Under the pieces are notes generated by a model. That model was not told the origin of the DNA, did no database searches, and worked only from the letters and a program-made list of their open reading frames with translations. Shown in pieces: positions 9,801-17,892 of a DNA stretch of 64,000 nt. Location of the stretch: contig NZ_LIVX01000005.1 of the NCBI RefSeq assembly GCF_001905665.1, forward strand, positions 62,001-126,000, read 5' to 3'. Every line of letters begins with the position of its first letter. Positions within the stretch are counted from its first letter, which is position 1. The position numbers and the translations under genes were made by a program. The stretch is from Streptomyces sp. CB02261 (GTDB lineage: Bacteria; Actinomycetota; Actinomycetes; Streptomycetales; Streptomycetaceae).

Positions 9801-11651
9801 ATCGTGGAGGAGGTGCGGCGGCTCTCCCCGCCCGCGCCGCCGCACGACTGGTCCCAGCTCCTCGGCTCGATCGACGCCGTCGCCTGGCGGGCGGCGGTGG
9901 CGCCGACACCGGACGCGGAGCGGACCGCGCTGATCGCGCTCCTCGACACCTGGGCCGACCAGCCGTTCGCCCGCGAGGGCAGCCGCTGGTGGGTGGGCCG
10001 CACGCCCGATTCCGCGCCCCTGGACGCCCTGCGGGAGGGCGGGACGGCCGTGGCCTCCGCCGGGGTGTGGGACGGCGGGGCGGCCTGCTGGTTCGTCGCC
10101 CCCGCCGCCCCGGCACCGGGCGACGCCGACCCCGTCGCGAAGGCCGCCCCGGAGGCCCGGCTCGTACGGGTGGAGCGGGACGACGCCACCCGGCTGCGGG
10201 CGCTGCTCGCGGCGATCGACGCCCATGGCCCCGTCCCCGTGCCGGAGTCGGCCGCCCTGCGCTTCTCCGAACTGACGGGCGTACGGCGAGCGGTGGCCAG
10301 GCTGGTGGTCGCGGGTCTCGTCGGCAGGTCGGAGCGGGACGCGGACCGTGCCCTCGCCCGCAAGGCGCCGTACAGGGCGACCCCACTGACGGTCGAGGCC
10401 TACGAGAAACTGCGCGAGCGCCTCGGGGCCGCCGGCCGCAGGGCCGTCCTGGCCGCGGCCCTGCCCGACGACCCGGCCGTGCTGTGGCAGGCAGGCGGGG
10501 TCGAGGCGGCCGTGGAGCGGATGGCCGGGGTGTGGCGGGAGCTGCTCGGTGTGCTGCCCGTCGTCCACGACGAGGCGGCCGACGCGCTGGAGGCATCGCT
10601 GGGACTCTCCGAGGTGTGGGCCCGACGCCTCGCGGGCGGCTACGACGCCGCCGAGGACACCACGGTGCAGGCGGCCGGCTGGGAGCTCGTGGCGAGCCGG
10701 TACGGCCCCGGCGTGGACGTGCGGGCACTCCCTCCGGAGGGAACCGAGGTGCGCTACGGCACCCCCGTGGGCCTTCCGCTCCTGCGGATCGCGAGCGCGC
10801 TGGTGTGGGCGTGGACCGACCGGCCCGTCGGCGACCCCGCGACGGCCGGCGCGGCCGTCCTGCACGACCGGCTGCGGGCCGAACTGGCCCGCCCGGACCT
10901 GCTCCTGGAGCTGCCGGACGGCCACATCCAGGACACCACGGTGCCGATCCCCGAGCGGTTCGGGCCGGCGCGGATGCCCGTGGCGACGGACCGCCGCGAG
11001 GACGAGAAGCCTCCCGCCCTCGCGTACGACTCCGGCCCCCTGGTGGTGTGCGCTCCCGGCGGCGCCGCCTTCCTGCGGCCCGCCGAGGTCGCGGACCCCG
11101 AGGCGTGGCGACGCGTCCGCGAGATCACCGACCTCGCGGAGGCGCTCGACCGGGTCGCGCCGCTCCTTAGCGGCGGCGGCCTCGACCGGATGCGGCACCG
11201 GGCGCGTTCGGGAGCGGTCCCGGACGGCGCGTACGAGGCGGACCCGCGTCGTTCCTGCCCGGAACTGGTCGCGCGTGCGGCGGAGGAACTCGGCGTGGGT
11301 CCGGACGCGGCCGCGCTGTACCTCCAGCTGGCCACGCTCGCGGCCCCCACCGACCGGGACGTGCGCCGGTGGAACGGCTGGACGACCAAGCGGCACGCGG
11401 AGGTGAGGGCGGAACTCCTCACCACGGGCGCGGTGATCGAGGCCAAGCGGGCACGGGCCGGCCGGACCCTCTTCCTGCCCGGCGGGTGGACCGAGCTGAA
11501 GGCCCCGCACCTGCCGCTGGAGACCGTGAAGCTGGCGAGCCACCTGGTGCGCCCGCTGTGGGGCAACGAGATCCGGGCACCGTTCGGACGGGTGCTGCCG
11601 ACGGCGCCCCTGCACGAGATGTTCGCCGAGGCGTGGGAGCGGGGCCGGTGA
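6813..11651 (+). CDS. Very large protein of unknown function (1612 residues)
   Basis: I do not recognise a named family. There is no signal peptide or membrane segment, so it is probably cytoplasmic. The N-terminal third (to about residue 500) is alpha-helical and repeat-like. A low-complexity hinge rich in Gly/Ala/Asp/Arg occupies about residues 495-545 (nt 8295-8430). The centre (about 550-850) is beta-rich with recurring VTCTWPVLTVFGRDRAVAV and RGSCRFTVPVEATMIAVHHV type strands. The C-terminus contains DRDVRRWNGWTTKRHAEVRAELL and AKRARAGRTLFLPGGWTELK, basic helices that could contact nucleic acid. ATG 6813 follows GGAG; a TTG at 6783 would add ten residues. I recall similar giant actinomycete proteins labelled DNA-binding near AAA+/SWIM genes, but cannot verify that. 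It is divergent from LacI and convergent with the 207-residue gene. Confidence 0.75.
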   Translation: MIVSLEALLPSDGTHTSTTYADWVAAHDPEATAAARDLIRDMASELNRSWTKPGAFVDAMARRARRLPPAHLPWFWDTVGHRLIGYGSRPGGRAYVAARTAEAEHALPVDPAYRRGNGLLFARGGAMPAKEFGAHQRFLAETLEPAEAHAALGAFLTAWAGSKADLPADLVRRVRASAKAAGHGEDEVARVVGAIVSVARKKSVPDALLTAAEPVLTAHPPTDEVAAGLVEVFPEGVTDGGAWLRTLIGCGATGAMESGRIVPEGGLHHWVGHFVHMYQYAQQPRGGVGRQALPPEFLDLVDRLGPRLRAAGQPVTLHTTRHHYKGFDADVLDACLAAGATVVDPGPETRMHFWGERSRRDLAALAADPVFGTRLEGAVHAGLLPDGFMIPVRKPGSAVTLLPGNEGIAQEVAARVGKLLDTVGAGGMAGAEEAVAELETLLDRPTVTALDGIGDALADASAAGALRRSLAAGLPEELAWPALESVYAEFAAEAVREGAEAGRDGADGVRAGADAREGAGDGASAAGDAGPLGVDGPPGVEGVTCTWPVLTVFGRDRAVAVDPHGVRGSCRFTVPVEATMIAVHHVGGSFLVSWSLKPDPHYCDTAFWADRPEAPFTPVELGGMVPFGGSLDGAYGFQFETADGGGRHGGLRVTRPGDTDGIDGDELQLGDGSRIWTNAVYGRQPWEVVDPVTGERRGATPLPDFPGRAPNPDPAAEPSETGMSLAHEALHLAPLPAGLDDSPLGSRDGLVGTRILYRTRHRDHAPDHFLVESVDGRTARFDIDRPGQKPWGLWAPPEGAVEDVVLAEAQTRTGVRAYTADGDLLWELDGHRTPRNRWGRVNRRVTVSQGMALPPAYWYLLRTRDEAGSRALRTVGSATADALLTAALDGDAEVLRAAVARELPGVTDPVLREAVVAVAVRAARVEERRRALHRRVTLLAEAPPAPPRRTAPDTELVPALFGLTSEGHDTWRRTADVALPATLSALAADGACLTGTIVEEVRRLSPPAPPHDWSQLLGSIDAVAWRAAVAPTPDAERTALIALLDTWADQPFAREGSRWWVGRTPDSAPLDALREGGTAVASAGVWDGGAACWFVAPAAPAPGDADPVAKAAPEARLVRVERDDATRLRALLAAIDAHGPVPVPESAALRFSELTGVRRAVARLVVAGLVGRSERDADRALARKAPYRATPLTVEAYEKLRERLGAAGRRAVLAAALPDDPAVLWQAGGVEAAVERMAGVWRELLGVLPVVHDEAADALEASLGLSEVWARRLAGGYDAAEDTTVQAAGWELVASRYGPGVDVRALPPEGTEVRYGTPVGLPLLRIASALVWAWTDRPVGDPATAGAAVLHDRLRAELARPDLLLELPDGHIQDTTVPIPERFGPARMPVATDRREDEKPPALAYDSGPLVVCAPGGAAFLRPAEVADPEAWRRVREITDLAEALDRVAPLLSGGGLDRMRHRARSGAVPDGAYEADPRRSCPELVARAAEELGVGPDAAALYLQLATLAAPTDRDVRRWNGWTTKRHAEVRAELLTTGAVIEAKRARAGRTLFLPGGWTELKAPHLPLETVKLASHLVRPLWGNEIRAPFGRVLPTAPLHEMFAEAWERGR

Positions 11652-11667
11652 CACCCGGCCCGCGGGA

Positions 11668-11687
11668 CGGGGCCCCTGCGGGCCCCG
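11668..11687. terminator. Terminator hairpin between convergent genes
   Basis: The stem CGGGGCCC (11668-11675) pairs with GGGCCCCG (11680-11687) around a 4-base loop, directly after the large gene and before the stop of the convergent 207-residue gene. Confidence 0.7.
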
Positions 11688-11690
11688 CGC

Positions 11691-12314
11691 CTACCTCCCG
11701 GGCGACGCCCGGAGCGCGGCGCGGGCCGCGCGGTACGCCGCGGCGGGATCGGAGCACGGCTCGCCGGCCGGCTGCCAGGTGCCGTAGCGCTCGACGTAGG
11801 GGTGCCAGCGGAGGTCGGGGCCGTACCGCAGCTGGACCCGGGCGGGCGCGTCGGTGAGGTGGTTGTGGTGCCGTTCCACGGGGGCGGTGGGGGAGGGACG
11901 GAGCGGCTGGACGGCGTGCTCGGCCGAGGCGAGGACGTCGGGGTCGGCCGGCCGCGGCGCCAGGAAGGTGGCGACGGCGGCCCGCCCGCCGTACCGGTGT
12001 GCCAGGGCCAGGAGCCGCATCCGCCCCGGTGTCACGCCGAGCCGCTCGGCGGCGGCCTCCAGGTGGGCGTCTCCGCCGCGGGCGACGAAGCGGGCGACGT
12101 CGGCGGTGACGTCGTCGACCCCCTCGTCCGCCCCCGTCGGGGCGTCGCCGGGACCGTCGAGGAGGACGGCCGCGCGATGAGCGGCGTCGGCCACCAGCGC
12201 CCGCAGCACCTCCAGACCGGGAAGCGGCGACGGCGGCGCGTCGCCGAGCCCGTCCAGTACGGACATGGCGCCGTCACCCGCACCCCGGGGCAGCGGCGCG
12301 GCCCCGTCGGTCAT
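11691..12314 (-). CDS. Hypothetical protein, possibly the tail of a SWIM-type helicase partner
   Basis: 207 residues, soluble, with no signal peptide. Two segments stand out: AAAERLGVTPGRMRLLALAHRYGG in the middle, and near the end QLRYGPDLRWHPYVERYGTW followed by PAGEPCSDPAAAYRAARAAL. From memory these resemble the C-terminal part of Streptomyces SWIM zinc-finger proteins encoded near SNF2 helicases. Only one cysteine is present, so the zinc finger itself is absent and this may be a truncated relative. ATG 12314 has GGGGAC just before it; TTG 12338 would add eight residues. The SNF2 gene is encoded on the same strand about 740 bp further downstream in coordinates. Function is unassigned. Confidence 0.55.
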   Translation of the reverse strand: MTDGAAPLPRGAGDGAMSVLDGLGDAPPSPLPGLEVLRALVADAAHRAAVLLDGPGDAPTGADEGVDDVTADVARFVARGGDAHLEAAAERLGVTPGRMRLLALAHRYGGRAAVATFLAPRPADPDVLASAEHAVQPLRPSPTAPVERHHNHLTDAPARVQLRYGPDLRWHPYVERYGTWQPAGEPCSDPAAAYRAARAALRASPGR

Positions 12315-12386
12315 CCCGTGTCCCCGGTCCTGGTCCAATGCGGTCCCTCTCCCTTAGGCTGCGTGATCCACATCGTTCGGGGGATC

Positions 12387-12980
12387 ATGAACTTCACGCG
12401 TTGGCGCAAGCCGTCGGCCTTCCTGCTGCTGACCCTGGCGGTCGCCTTCGGGGCCTTGGCCGTGGCCGGACTCGAGGCGGGAGGCGAGGGCGCTCTGGTC
12501 CTGCTGCTCACGCTCCGGGAGTACGTCCTCCTGTCGGGAGGACTCGCCCTGGCCGCGCTGACCGGGGCGGTCCTGCTGGGGCTGACGAAGTCCTCGCTGC
12601 GCGTACCCCTGGTCACGATGCTGCTCGTCGTCGGCGTCCCGACACTGTTTCTGGGCGGCGTGGCCTCCGCGTTGTCCGGCGACTCGGACGAGGAGGTGGC
12701 GACGGCGTCGGCCCCCGGCCCGGGCGACCGCCGGCTGGTCGTGATGTCGGGCAGCGCCTCCATCGACCCCGTCCGGTGCGTCTACGTCCATGAAGGGAGC
12801 CGCCTTCGGGAGCGCCGCTGGCGCGTCGGCTGCTTCAACGGCGATTCCGAGGACAACGCACTCCGCGAGACCGCGTGGACGGCTCCGGACCGGATCCGCA
12901 TGACCACCGCGGGAGGCGTGTCCCACTACGTCGACATCACCCCGGGCGGTCGCCCCGACCGGGTCCTCTCCATCGGCTAG
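12387..12980 (+). CDS. Small membrane protein of unknown function
   Basis: 197 residues. About three or four hydrophobic segments fill residues 9-105 (for example AFLLLTLAVAFGALAVAGL and VPLVTMLLVVGVPTLFLGGV), followed by a soluble C-terminal domain of about 85 residues containing two cysteines (RCVYVHEGS and WRVGCFNGD), which suggests an extracytoplasmic disulfide-bearing domain. ATG 12387 has a short-spaced GGGGGA; GTG 12363 is an in-frame alternative. It lies alone between the oppositely oriented 207-residue gene and SNF2 gene. I cannot assign a family. Confidence 0.65.
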   Translation: MNFTRWRKPSAFLLLTLAVAFGALAVAGLEAGGEGALVLLLTLREYVLLSGGLALAALTGAVLLGLTKSSLRVPLVTMLLVVGVPTLFLGGVASALSGDSDEEVATASAPGPGDRRLVVMSGSASIDPVRCVYVHEGSRLRERRWRVGCFNGDSEDNALRETAWTAPDRIRMTTAGGVSHYVDITPGGRPDRVLSIG

Positions 12981-13051
12981 TCCGCGTCCGGAGGCCGGAG
13001 GGGGCGCCGCGTCCGGCAGCGGCCGTAGGAGCCGGAGCGGCGCCGTGGCGG

Positions 13052-16000
13052 TCACCGCGAGCCTCCGAGGCGGACGAGGTCGGCGAGGTCGCGGTCGCTG
13101 AGTCGGGCGAGGCCGGTGTCGCCGCTGCCGAGGACCGTGTCCTGCAAGGACCGCTTGTGGGTCAGGAGTTGATCGATCCGGTCCTCGATCGTGCCGCGAG
13201 TGATCAGGCGGTGCACGGTGACGGTCTGCCGCTGCCCGATCCGGTGCGCACGGTCGGAGGCCTGGTCCTCGACCGCGGCGTTCCAGCTGCGGTCGAAGTG
13301 GACGACATGGCTGGCCCTGGTCAGGGTGAGGCCCGTACCACCCGCCTTGACCGAGAGCACGAACAGCGGCGAGCGGCCCGCCTGGAAGGCGTCGACGAGC
13401 TCCTGCCGCCGCCGGGCGTCCAGGCCGCCGTGCAGGAACAACGGGCGATGGCCGAGATGCGTGAGGTGCTCGGTGAGCAGCCGCCCCATGGTGACGTAAC
13501 TCGTGAAGACGAGCGCCGCCTCGCCGCGCCCGGTGATCGTCCCGACGAGTTCGGCGAGCGCCTCCAGTTTGGCCGACCGGGCGGTGAACTCCCCCGCGCG
13601 GGCCCGGCCCGGGTGCTCCTCGCCCCAGTAGTGGGCGGGGTGGTTGGTGATCTGCTTCAGCGCGGTGATCAGCTTGAACACCAGGCCGGACCGGGCGAGG
13701 GACGGGGCGTCGGCGAGCTGTTCCATCGTCTCGCGGACGACGGCCTCGTACAGGGCGACCTGTTCGGGGGTCAGTTCGACGATCCGCCGGGTCTCGACCT
13801 TCGCGGGCAGCTCGGGGGCGACGCCGGGGTCGGTCTTCCTGCGGCGCAGCAGGAACGGTGCGATCAGCCGGGCGAGGGCGCGCGCGGCCGGACCGTCCGG
13901 GTCACGCTCGGCGGCGGCCGCGTACCGCGACCGGAAGGCCTTCAGGGAGCCGAAGAGGCCCGGGTTGACCCAGTCGAGCAGGGTCCACAGCTCGGAGAGG
14001 TTGTTCTCCACCGGGGTCCCCGTCAGCGCGAGCCGTGTCGTCGAGGTGAGCGCGTGCAGACGGCGGGCGGTGGAGGAGGCGTGGTTCTTCGCGTGCTGGG
14101 CCTCGTCCGCGATCACCAGGTCCCAACGGCGCTCCGCCAGTGCGGTGTCGCGGCGCAGGACGCCGTACGTGGTGAGGACGACGGTCCGGTCCCCGGCGGC
14201 GTCCAGGCTGCGCCGGCTGCCGTGGTAGACGGTCACGTCGAGCCCGGGCGCGAACCGGCGGTACTCCCGCTCCCAGTTCGTCACCAGCGACGAGGGACAC
14301 ACCACGAGCACCGGACCGCGACGCCCGTTCTCGTACCGGTGCAGGGTGTACGCGATGGCGGTGAGGGTCTTGCCGAGGCCCATGTCGTCGGCGAGGACCG
14401 CGCCGAACCCGGTCCCGCCGGTGTGCGACAGCCAGGAGAGCGCCCGCCCCTGGTAACCACGGAGTACGGCCGCGAGCCCGGCCGGTGCGGGAACAGGCAC
14501 CGCGTGCTCACCCCGGCGCAGGACGTCGACCACCCCGGCGAGGTCTCCGCCCGCCCGGCACGGCACCGTCCGGCCGTCGACGTCCACCGTGCCGGTGAGG
14601 GCGGCGGTGAGCGCGTCGATCCCGGCGAGCCGGCCGATCTCCCGACGCCGGACCCGCGCGACCGTGAGCGGGTCGAGCAGCACCCAGCGGCCCCGCACCC
14701 GGACCAGGGGGCGGGCCGCCTCGGCGAGTTCGTCCATCTCGGCCTCGCTCAGCACGTCCCCGCCGAGCGCCAACTGCCAGCGGAAGTCGAGCAGCGCCTG
14801 GAGGCTGAACCTCGGCGCCCCGTCGGCGGCCCCGCTGCCGGGCACGGCGTCCGCCCGGTCGGTGCCTTCCGTGCCCGTGCCGGTCTCCGCGCCGACGACC
14901 GTGTGCGCGGAGAGCAGGTCGCGCAGTCCGGGCGGCCAGCGGAGCACCAGACCCTCGGTGGCCAGGTCCGTCTCCGCCTCCAGGAGCCGGGCGATCCCCG
15001 CCGCGTCCGCCACCAGCTTTCCGGGCGCGGCGAGCAGCCCGGACAGGACCGCGCAGCGGCGCACCGAGCGTTCGAGGCGCCGCCGCACCCGCTCCCGCAG
15101 GTGGTACGGCTCGACGCCCGCCTCCACGCCCCGCCCCGTACCGAGGAGGGCCGCGGCCACCTCGTGGTCCGGCCGGGACGGGTCGACGGCCACGAGGAGA
15201 CGGCCGGTCAGGCGGCCCGCGACGGCGTCCTCCTCGGACGGGGCGGCGAACTCGACGACGAGTCCGGGCGGCGGACCGCTGTCCAGCCGGTCCTCCACCA
15301 TGTCCAGCCACGGCCGGACCCGCTCGACGTCGGCCTCGGGGAGCGGTCGGCCGGTCGGCCCGAGGAACGGGCCGGCGCCGAAGAGGGCCGCGGCCGGGGG
15401 CCGGAGCATCATGTCGGCGACGGCGTCGAGGAACGCCGGCACGGTCTCCCGCGTACCCGGCGACGTCTCCGCCACGGGGTGGGGAGCGGTACGACGGGAC
15501 AGCTCCTCCACCTCCCGGGCGAGGGCGACCGGCAGCGGTCCCACCCGCCACCGGTCCACGCCGTCGACGGAGAGCGCCGGACGGACGAGCCCCGCCGCGA
15601 CGGCCCGGAGCCCCAGCCGGGCCGCCTCCTCCCACCCCGTCGCCGTCGGATGCCATCCGGCGGCCCGGTCGCGCCGCAGCAGGACCGGAACGGCCCGGTC
15701 CAGCGGGACACGCCACCCCACCACCGGCACGGGCGCGGACCCCGGCGCGGGCAGGAGCCGGCGGCGCGCGACGGACAGCGGCGCCGGAAGCTCGGCGTCC
15801 GGCATCGGACCTCCGTCGGCCCGGTGGAGCAGCAGCCCGGCCGGCTCGCCGCCGCCCTCGGCGGGGAGGAACGTGACGGCGCATCCGGCGGCGAGGGCCT
15901 CCCGGACGACGTCGGCGACCGGAACCCGCGAGACGGGTGCGGGGGAGGGGCGACCGGCGCCGCCACCGCCGCTGCCCGCGGCACCGGGCACCGGGGAGGG

Positions 16001-17785
16001 GACGGGCCGTGGCCGGGGCAGGGTGGCGGCCGACGGAAGGGGGACGGCGGCCGGATCGCGCGACGGGTGGGCGGCCCGCGGGGGTGGCGCGGTGGCCGGG
16101 ACGCGCGCGGTGTCTCCCGCCGTCGGGAGTTGTACGGCGGCCGGATCGTGAGCCGTGTCCGCCGGCCGCGCCGGGGGAGTGTGCGCGGCGTCCACGGCGA
16201 CCAGCTCCGCCATCAGCGCCGACGCCGCCGCGCGGCGGGCGTCCCCCCTCGTCCTCGCACGGCAGGAGACCCGCACCTCGGCTCCCGTACGCACATGCGT
16301 GCACGTGTAGGAGCAGAAGACGCTCTTCGGGGCGGCCGCGAACGTCGACTCCGGCTTGGAGATCAGGTCCAACTGGGTGTACTTGTTCAGGTACTTCACC
16401 GGATCCTGGCCCTCCGGCACCGGCTGGATCCGCGCCGCCGGTCGCGCCCCCGCGTCGTCCGGTGCCCGCTCCGTCTCGGGCTCGGGCAACCCCGTCAGTT
16501 CCGCGAGGAGAGCGACCGCGCCGAGGTGCACGGCCTGCCGACGATCGCGCGCCCACCGCTCGGCACCCCGCACCGTCCGACGGTGAACCGGGACGGCCGC
16601 GTCGCCGACTGCCCGACTGTGGACCGCTGCATCCGCGTTGGGGACCGTCCGGCCGCGGCCCACTGCGCCCGCTTCGTCGACCGCCCGACCGTCGCCCGTC
16701 CGGCCGTGGACCGAACCGCCCTCGCCGTCGCCCGTCCGGCCGCGACCCGAAGCGCCCACACCGTCGACCGCCGGCCCGCGGCCCACTGCGCCCGCTTCGT
16801 CGACCGCCCGACCGTCGCCCGTCCGGCCGTGGACCGAACCGCCCCCGCCGTCGATCACCCGGCCGTCGACCCGTAACCCCGCGCCGTCGACCGCCGCGCG
16901 GCCGTCCACCGGTTCCGCCCCGGCTCCGCCCTCCCACGTCCAGCGGCAGGTGAAGCCTTCCTCGGACGGGACGACCGTGTGCAGGGCCTGCGCCCCCCGT
17001 TCCTCCGCGTGCCGCCGCAGCAGGGTGGCCGCCGCGGACTGCATGCGGGCGGCGACCCGCAGGGCGCACAGGCGTGGTTGGCGCCAGGCGGGGCCTCGCG
17101 CGCCGAACAGGAGGAGCTGGACGTCCCGGTGCCTCAGCCGGGCGGCGGCCGCCCGGCGGGCGACCTCGGCCGTGAGGGCCTCGCCGGGTTCCGCGGTGGC
17201 GACCCGCGCGTGCAGCAGCGACTCGAAGGCCTCCGTGCCCATGCCCGGCACGGTGAGGCGAGCGCCTCCCGCCCGCCCCGCCGGGCCCTCGGTCCCGGCG
17301 AGTCGGCGCAGCAACGCGTCGGCGGCGGAGCGGCGGGCCAGCGCCGCCGTCGGAGCGCTCCGCGCCGGGCCGGTCACCTGCGCGCCGACCGGGCCGATCC
17401 GTACCGCGGCCGTGTGCAGCACGTGCCCGTTCGCCTGGTGCTCCGCCGACTCGTCGTACGTCGGGGGCGGCCAGGACTCGATCTGCGCGTGCGCCGTGAG
17501 CACCTGCTGCGGCACCTCCGGCGTGCCTTCGAGACCCTCGACGGCGAGACGGCGGGCCGGCAGCCACCCGGGGTGGTCGTCCGTGACCAGCAGGAGCATC
17601 CGCAGGTCCGCTCGCGTCAGCTGCCCCGCGCGGGCCAGGCGCTCGGCCTCGGACACGATCCCGGCATCGAACCGGCCTTCGAGGACGGCCCCCCTGGCCC
17701 GCTCGTGCCACGGGGGCCGCACGTCGGCCGCAGTGGAGGCGCCGGAGTGCCGGACGTCGTCGGCGAGCTGAGGACGACCACCCAA
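13052..17785 (-). CDS. SNF2-family helicase with dsRBD-like N-terminal repeats
   Basis: ATP-dependent nucleic-acid translocase of 1577 residues, much longer than typical bacterial SNF2 proteins (about 900-1100). The C-terminal half is standard: the SNF2-associated region ending FRWQLALGGDVLSEAEMDEL, Walker A ADDMGLGKTLTAIAY (Lys1139), DEAQ box at 1227-1230, LTGTPVENNLSELWTLLDWV, and the late helicase motif ASDRAHRIGQRQTVTVHRL. The N-terminal half is unusual. Residues 461-535 (DPVKYLNKYTQLDL, then SVFCSYTCTHV, then RGDARRAAASALMAELVA) follow the alpha-beta-beta-beta-alpha pattern of a double-stranded-RNA-binding domain. Partial copies appear near 98-165 and 270-440, the latter interrupted by a low-complexity repeat. 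TTG 17785 is chosen because GGAGG precedes it. It is transcribed alone toward the convergent membrane gene. Confidence 0.88.
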   Translation of the reverse strand: MGGRPQLADDVRHSGASTAADVRPPWHERARGAVLEGRFDAGIVSEAERLARAGQLTRADLRMLLLVTDDHPGWLPARRLAVEGLEGTPEVPQQVLTAHAQIESWPPPTYDESAEHQANGHVLHTAAVRIGPVGAQVTGPARSAPTAALARRSAADALLRRLAGTEGPAGRAGGARLTVPGMGTEAFESLLHARVATAEPGEALTAEVARRAAAARLRHRDVQLLLFGARGPAWRQPRLCALRVAARMQSAAATLLRRHAEERGAQALHTVVPSEEGFTCRWTWEGGAGAEPVDGRAAVDGAGLRVDGRVIDGGGGSVHGRTGDGRAVDEAGAVGRGPAVDGVGASGRGRTGDGEGGSVHGRTGDGRAVDEAGAVGRGRTVPNADAAVHSRAVGDAAVPVHRRTVRGAERWARDRRQAVHLGAVALLAELTGLPEPETERAPDDAGARPAARIQPVPEGQDPVKYLNKYTQLDLISKPESTFAAAPKSVFCSYTCTHVRTGAEVRVSCRARTRGDARRAAASALMAELVAVDAAHTPPARPADTAHDPAAVQLPTAGDTARVPATAPPPRAAHPSRDPAAVPLPSAATLPRPRPVPSPVPGAAGSGGGGAGRPSPAPVSRVPVADVVREALAAGCAVTFLPAEGGGEPAGLLLHRADGGPMPDAELPAPLSVARRRLLPAPGSAPVPVVGWRVPLDRAVPVLLRRDRAAGWHPTATGWEEAARLGLRAVAAGLVRPALSVDGVDRWRVGPLPVALAREVEELSRRTAPHPVAETSPGTRETVPAFLDAVADMMLRPPAAALFGAGPFLGPTGRPLPEADVERVRPWLDMVEDRLDSGPPPGLVVEFAAPSEEDAVAGRLTGRLLVAVDPSRPDHEVAAALLGTGRGVEAGVEPYHLRERVRRRLERSVRRCAVLSGLLAAPGKLVADAAGIARLLEAETDLATEGLVLRWPPGLRDLLSAHTVVGAETGTGTEGTDRADAVPGSGAADGAPRFSLQALLDFRWQLALGGDVLSEAEMDELAEAARPLVRVRGRWVLLDPLTVARVRRREIGRLAGIDALTAALTGTVDVDGRTVPCRAGGDLAGVVDVLRRGEHAVPVPAPAGLAAVLRGYQGRALSWLSHTGGTGFGAVLADDMGLGKTLTAIAYTLHRYENGRRGPVLVVCPSSLVTNWEREYRRFAPGLDVTVYHGSRRSLDAAGDRTVVLTTYGVLRRDTALAERRWDLVIADEAQHAKNHASSTARRLHALTSTTRLALTGTPVENNLSELWTLLDWVNPGLFGSLKAFRSRYAAAAERDPDGPAARALARLIAPFLLRRRKTDPGVAPELPAKVETRRIVELTPEQVALYEAVVRETMEQLADAPSLARSGLVFKLITALKQITNHPAHYWGEEHPGRARAGEFTARSAKLEALAELVGTITGRGEAALVFTSYVTMGRLLTEHLTHLGHRPLFLHGGLDARRRQELVDAFQAGRSPLFVLSVKAGGTGLTLTRASHVVHFDRSWNAAVEDQASDRAHRIGQRQTVTVHRLITRGTIEDRIDQLLTHKRSLQDTVLGSGDTGLARLSDRDLADLVRLGGSR
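16654..16844. repeat. 68-bp direct repeat inside the SNF2 gene
   Basis: Two copies, 16654-16721 and 16777-16844, are offset by 123 bp (41 codons) and identical over 68 bases. They encode SVHGRTGDGRAVDEAGAVGR twice, in a glycine/valine/aspartate-rich stretch (about residues 290-410) with other shorter copies of RGRTGDG. The repeat keeps the reading frame. Confidence 0.85.
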
Positions 17786-17892
17786 GAGGAGACCCTCCGT
17801 ACGCGGAACGTGATGGAACGAGCGCGTTCAGTATACGGAGGCGGGCGGTCCTCGATCGTCCAACGGGCTCCGGACGGGCTCCGGTTGGCGGG

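Noticed and set aside
6786..11654. A 1622-codon open frame antisense to the giant gene
   Set aside because: Its protein is Arg/Gly/His/Pro-rich with no domain, and the frame is the usual high-GC shadow of a real gene; the plus-strand protein has coherent composition and a ribosome site.
11802..12386. Upstream extension of the small membrane protein gene
   Set aside because: The extended frame overlaps the 207-residue gene, is low in hydrophobic residues and has no ribosome site; ATG 12387 begins the membrane segments.
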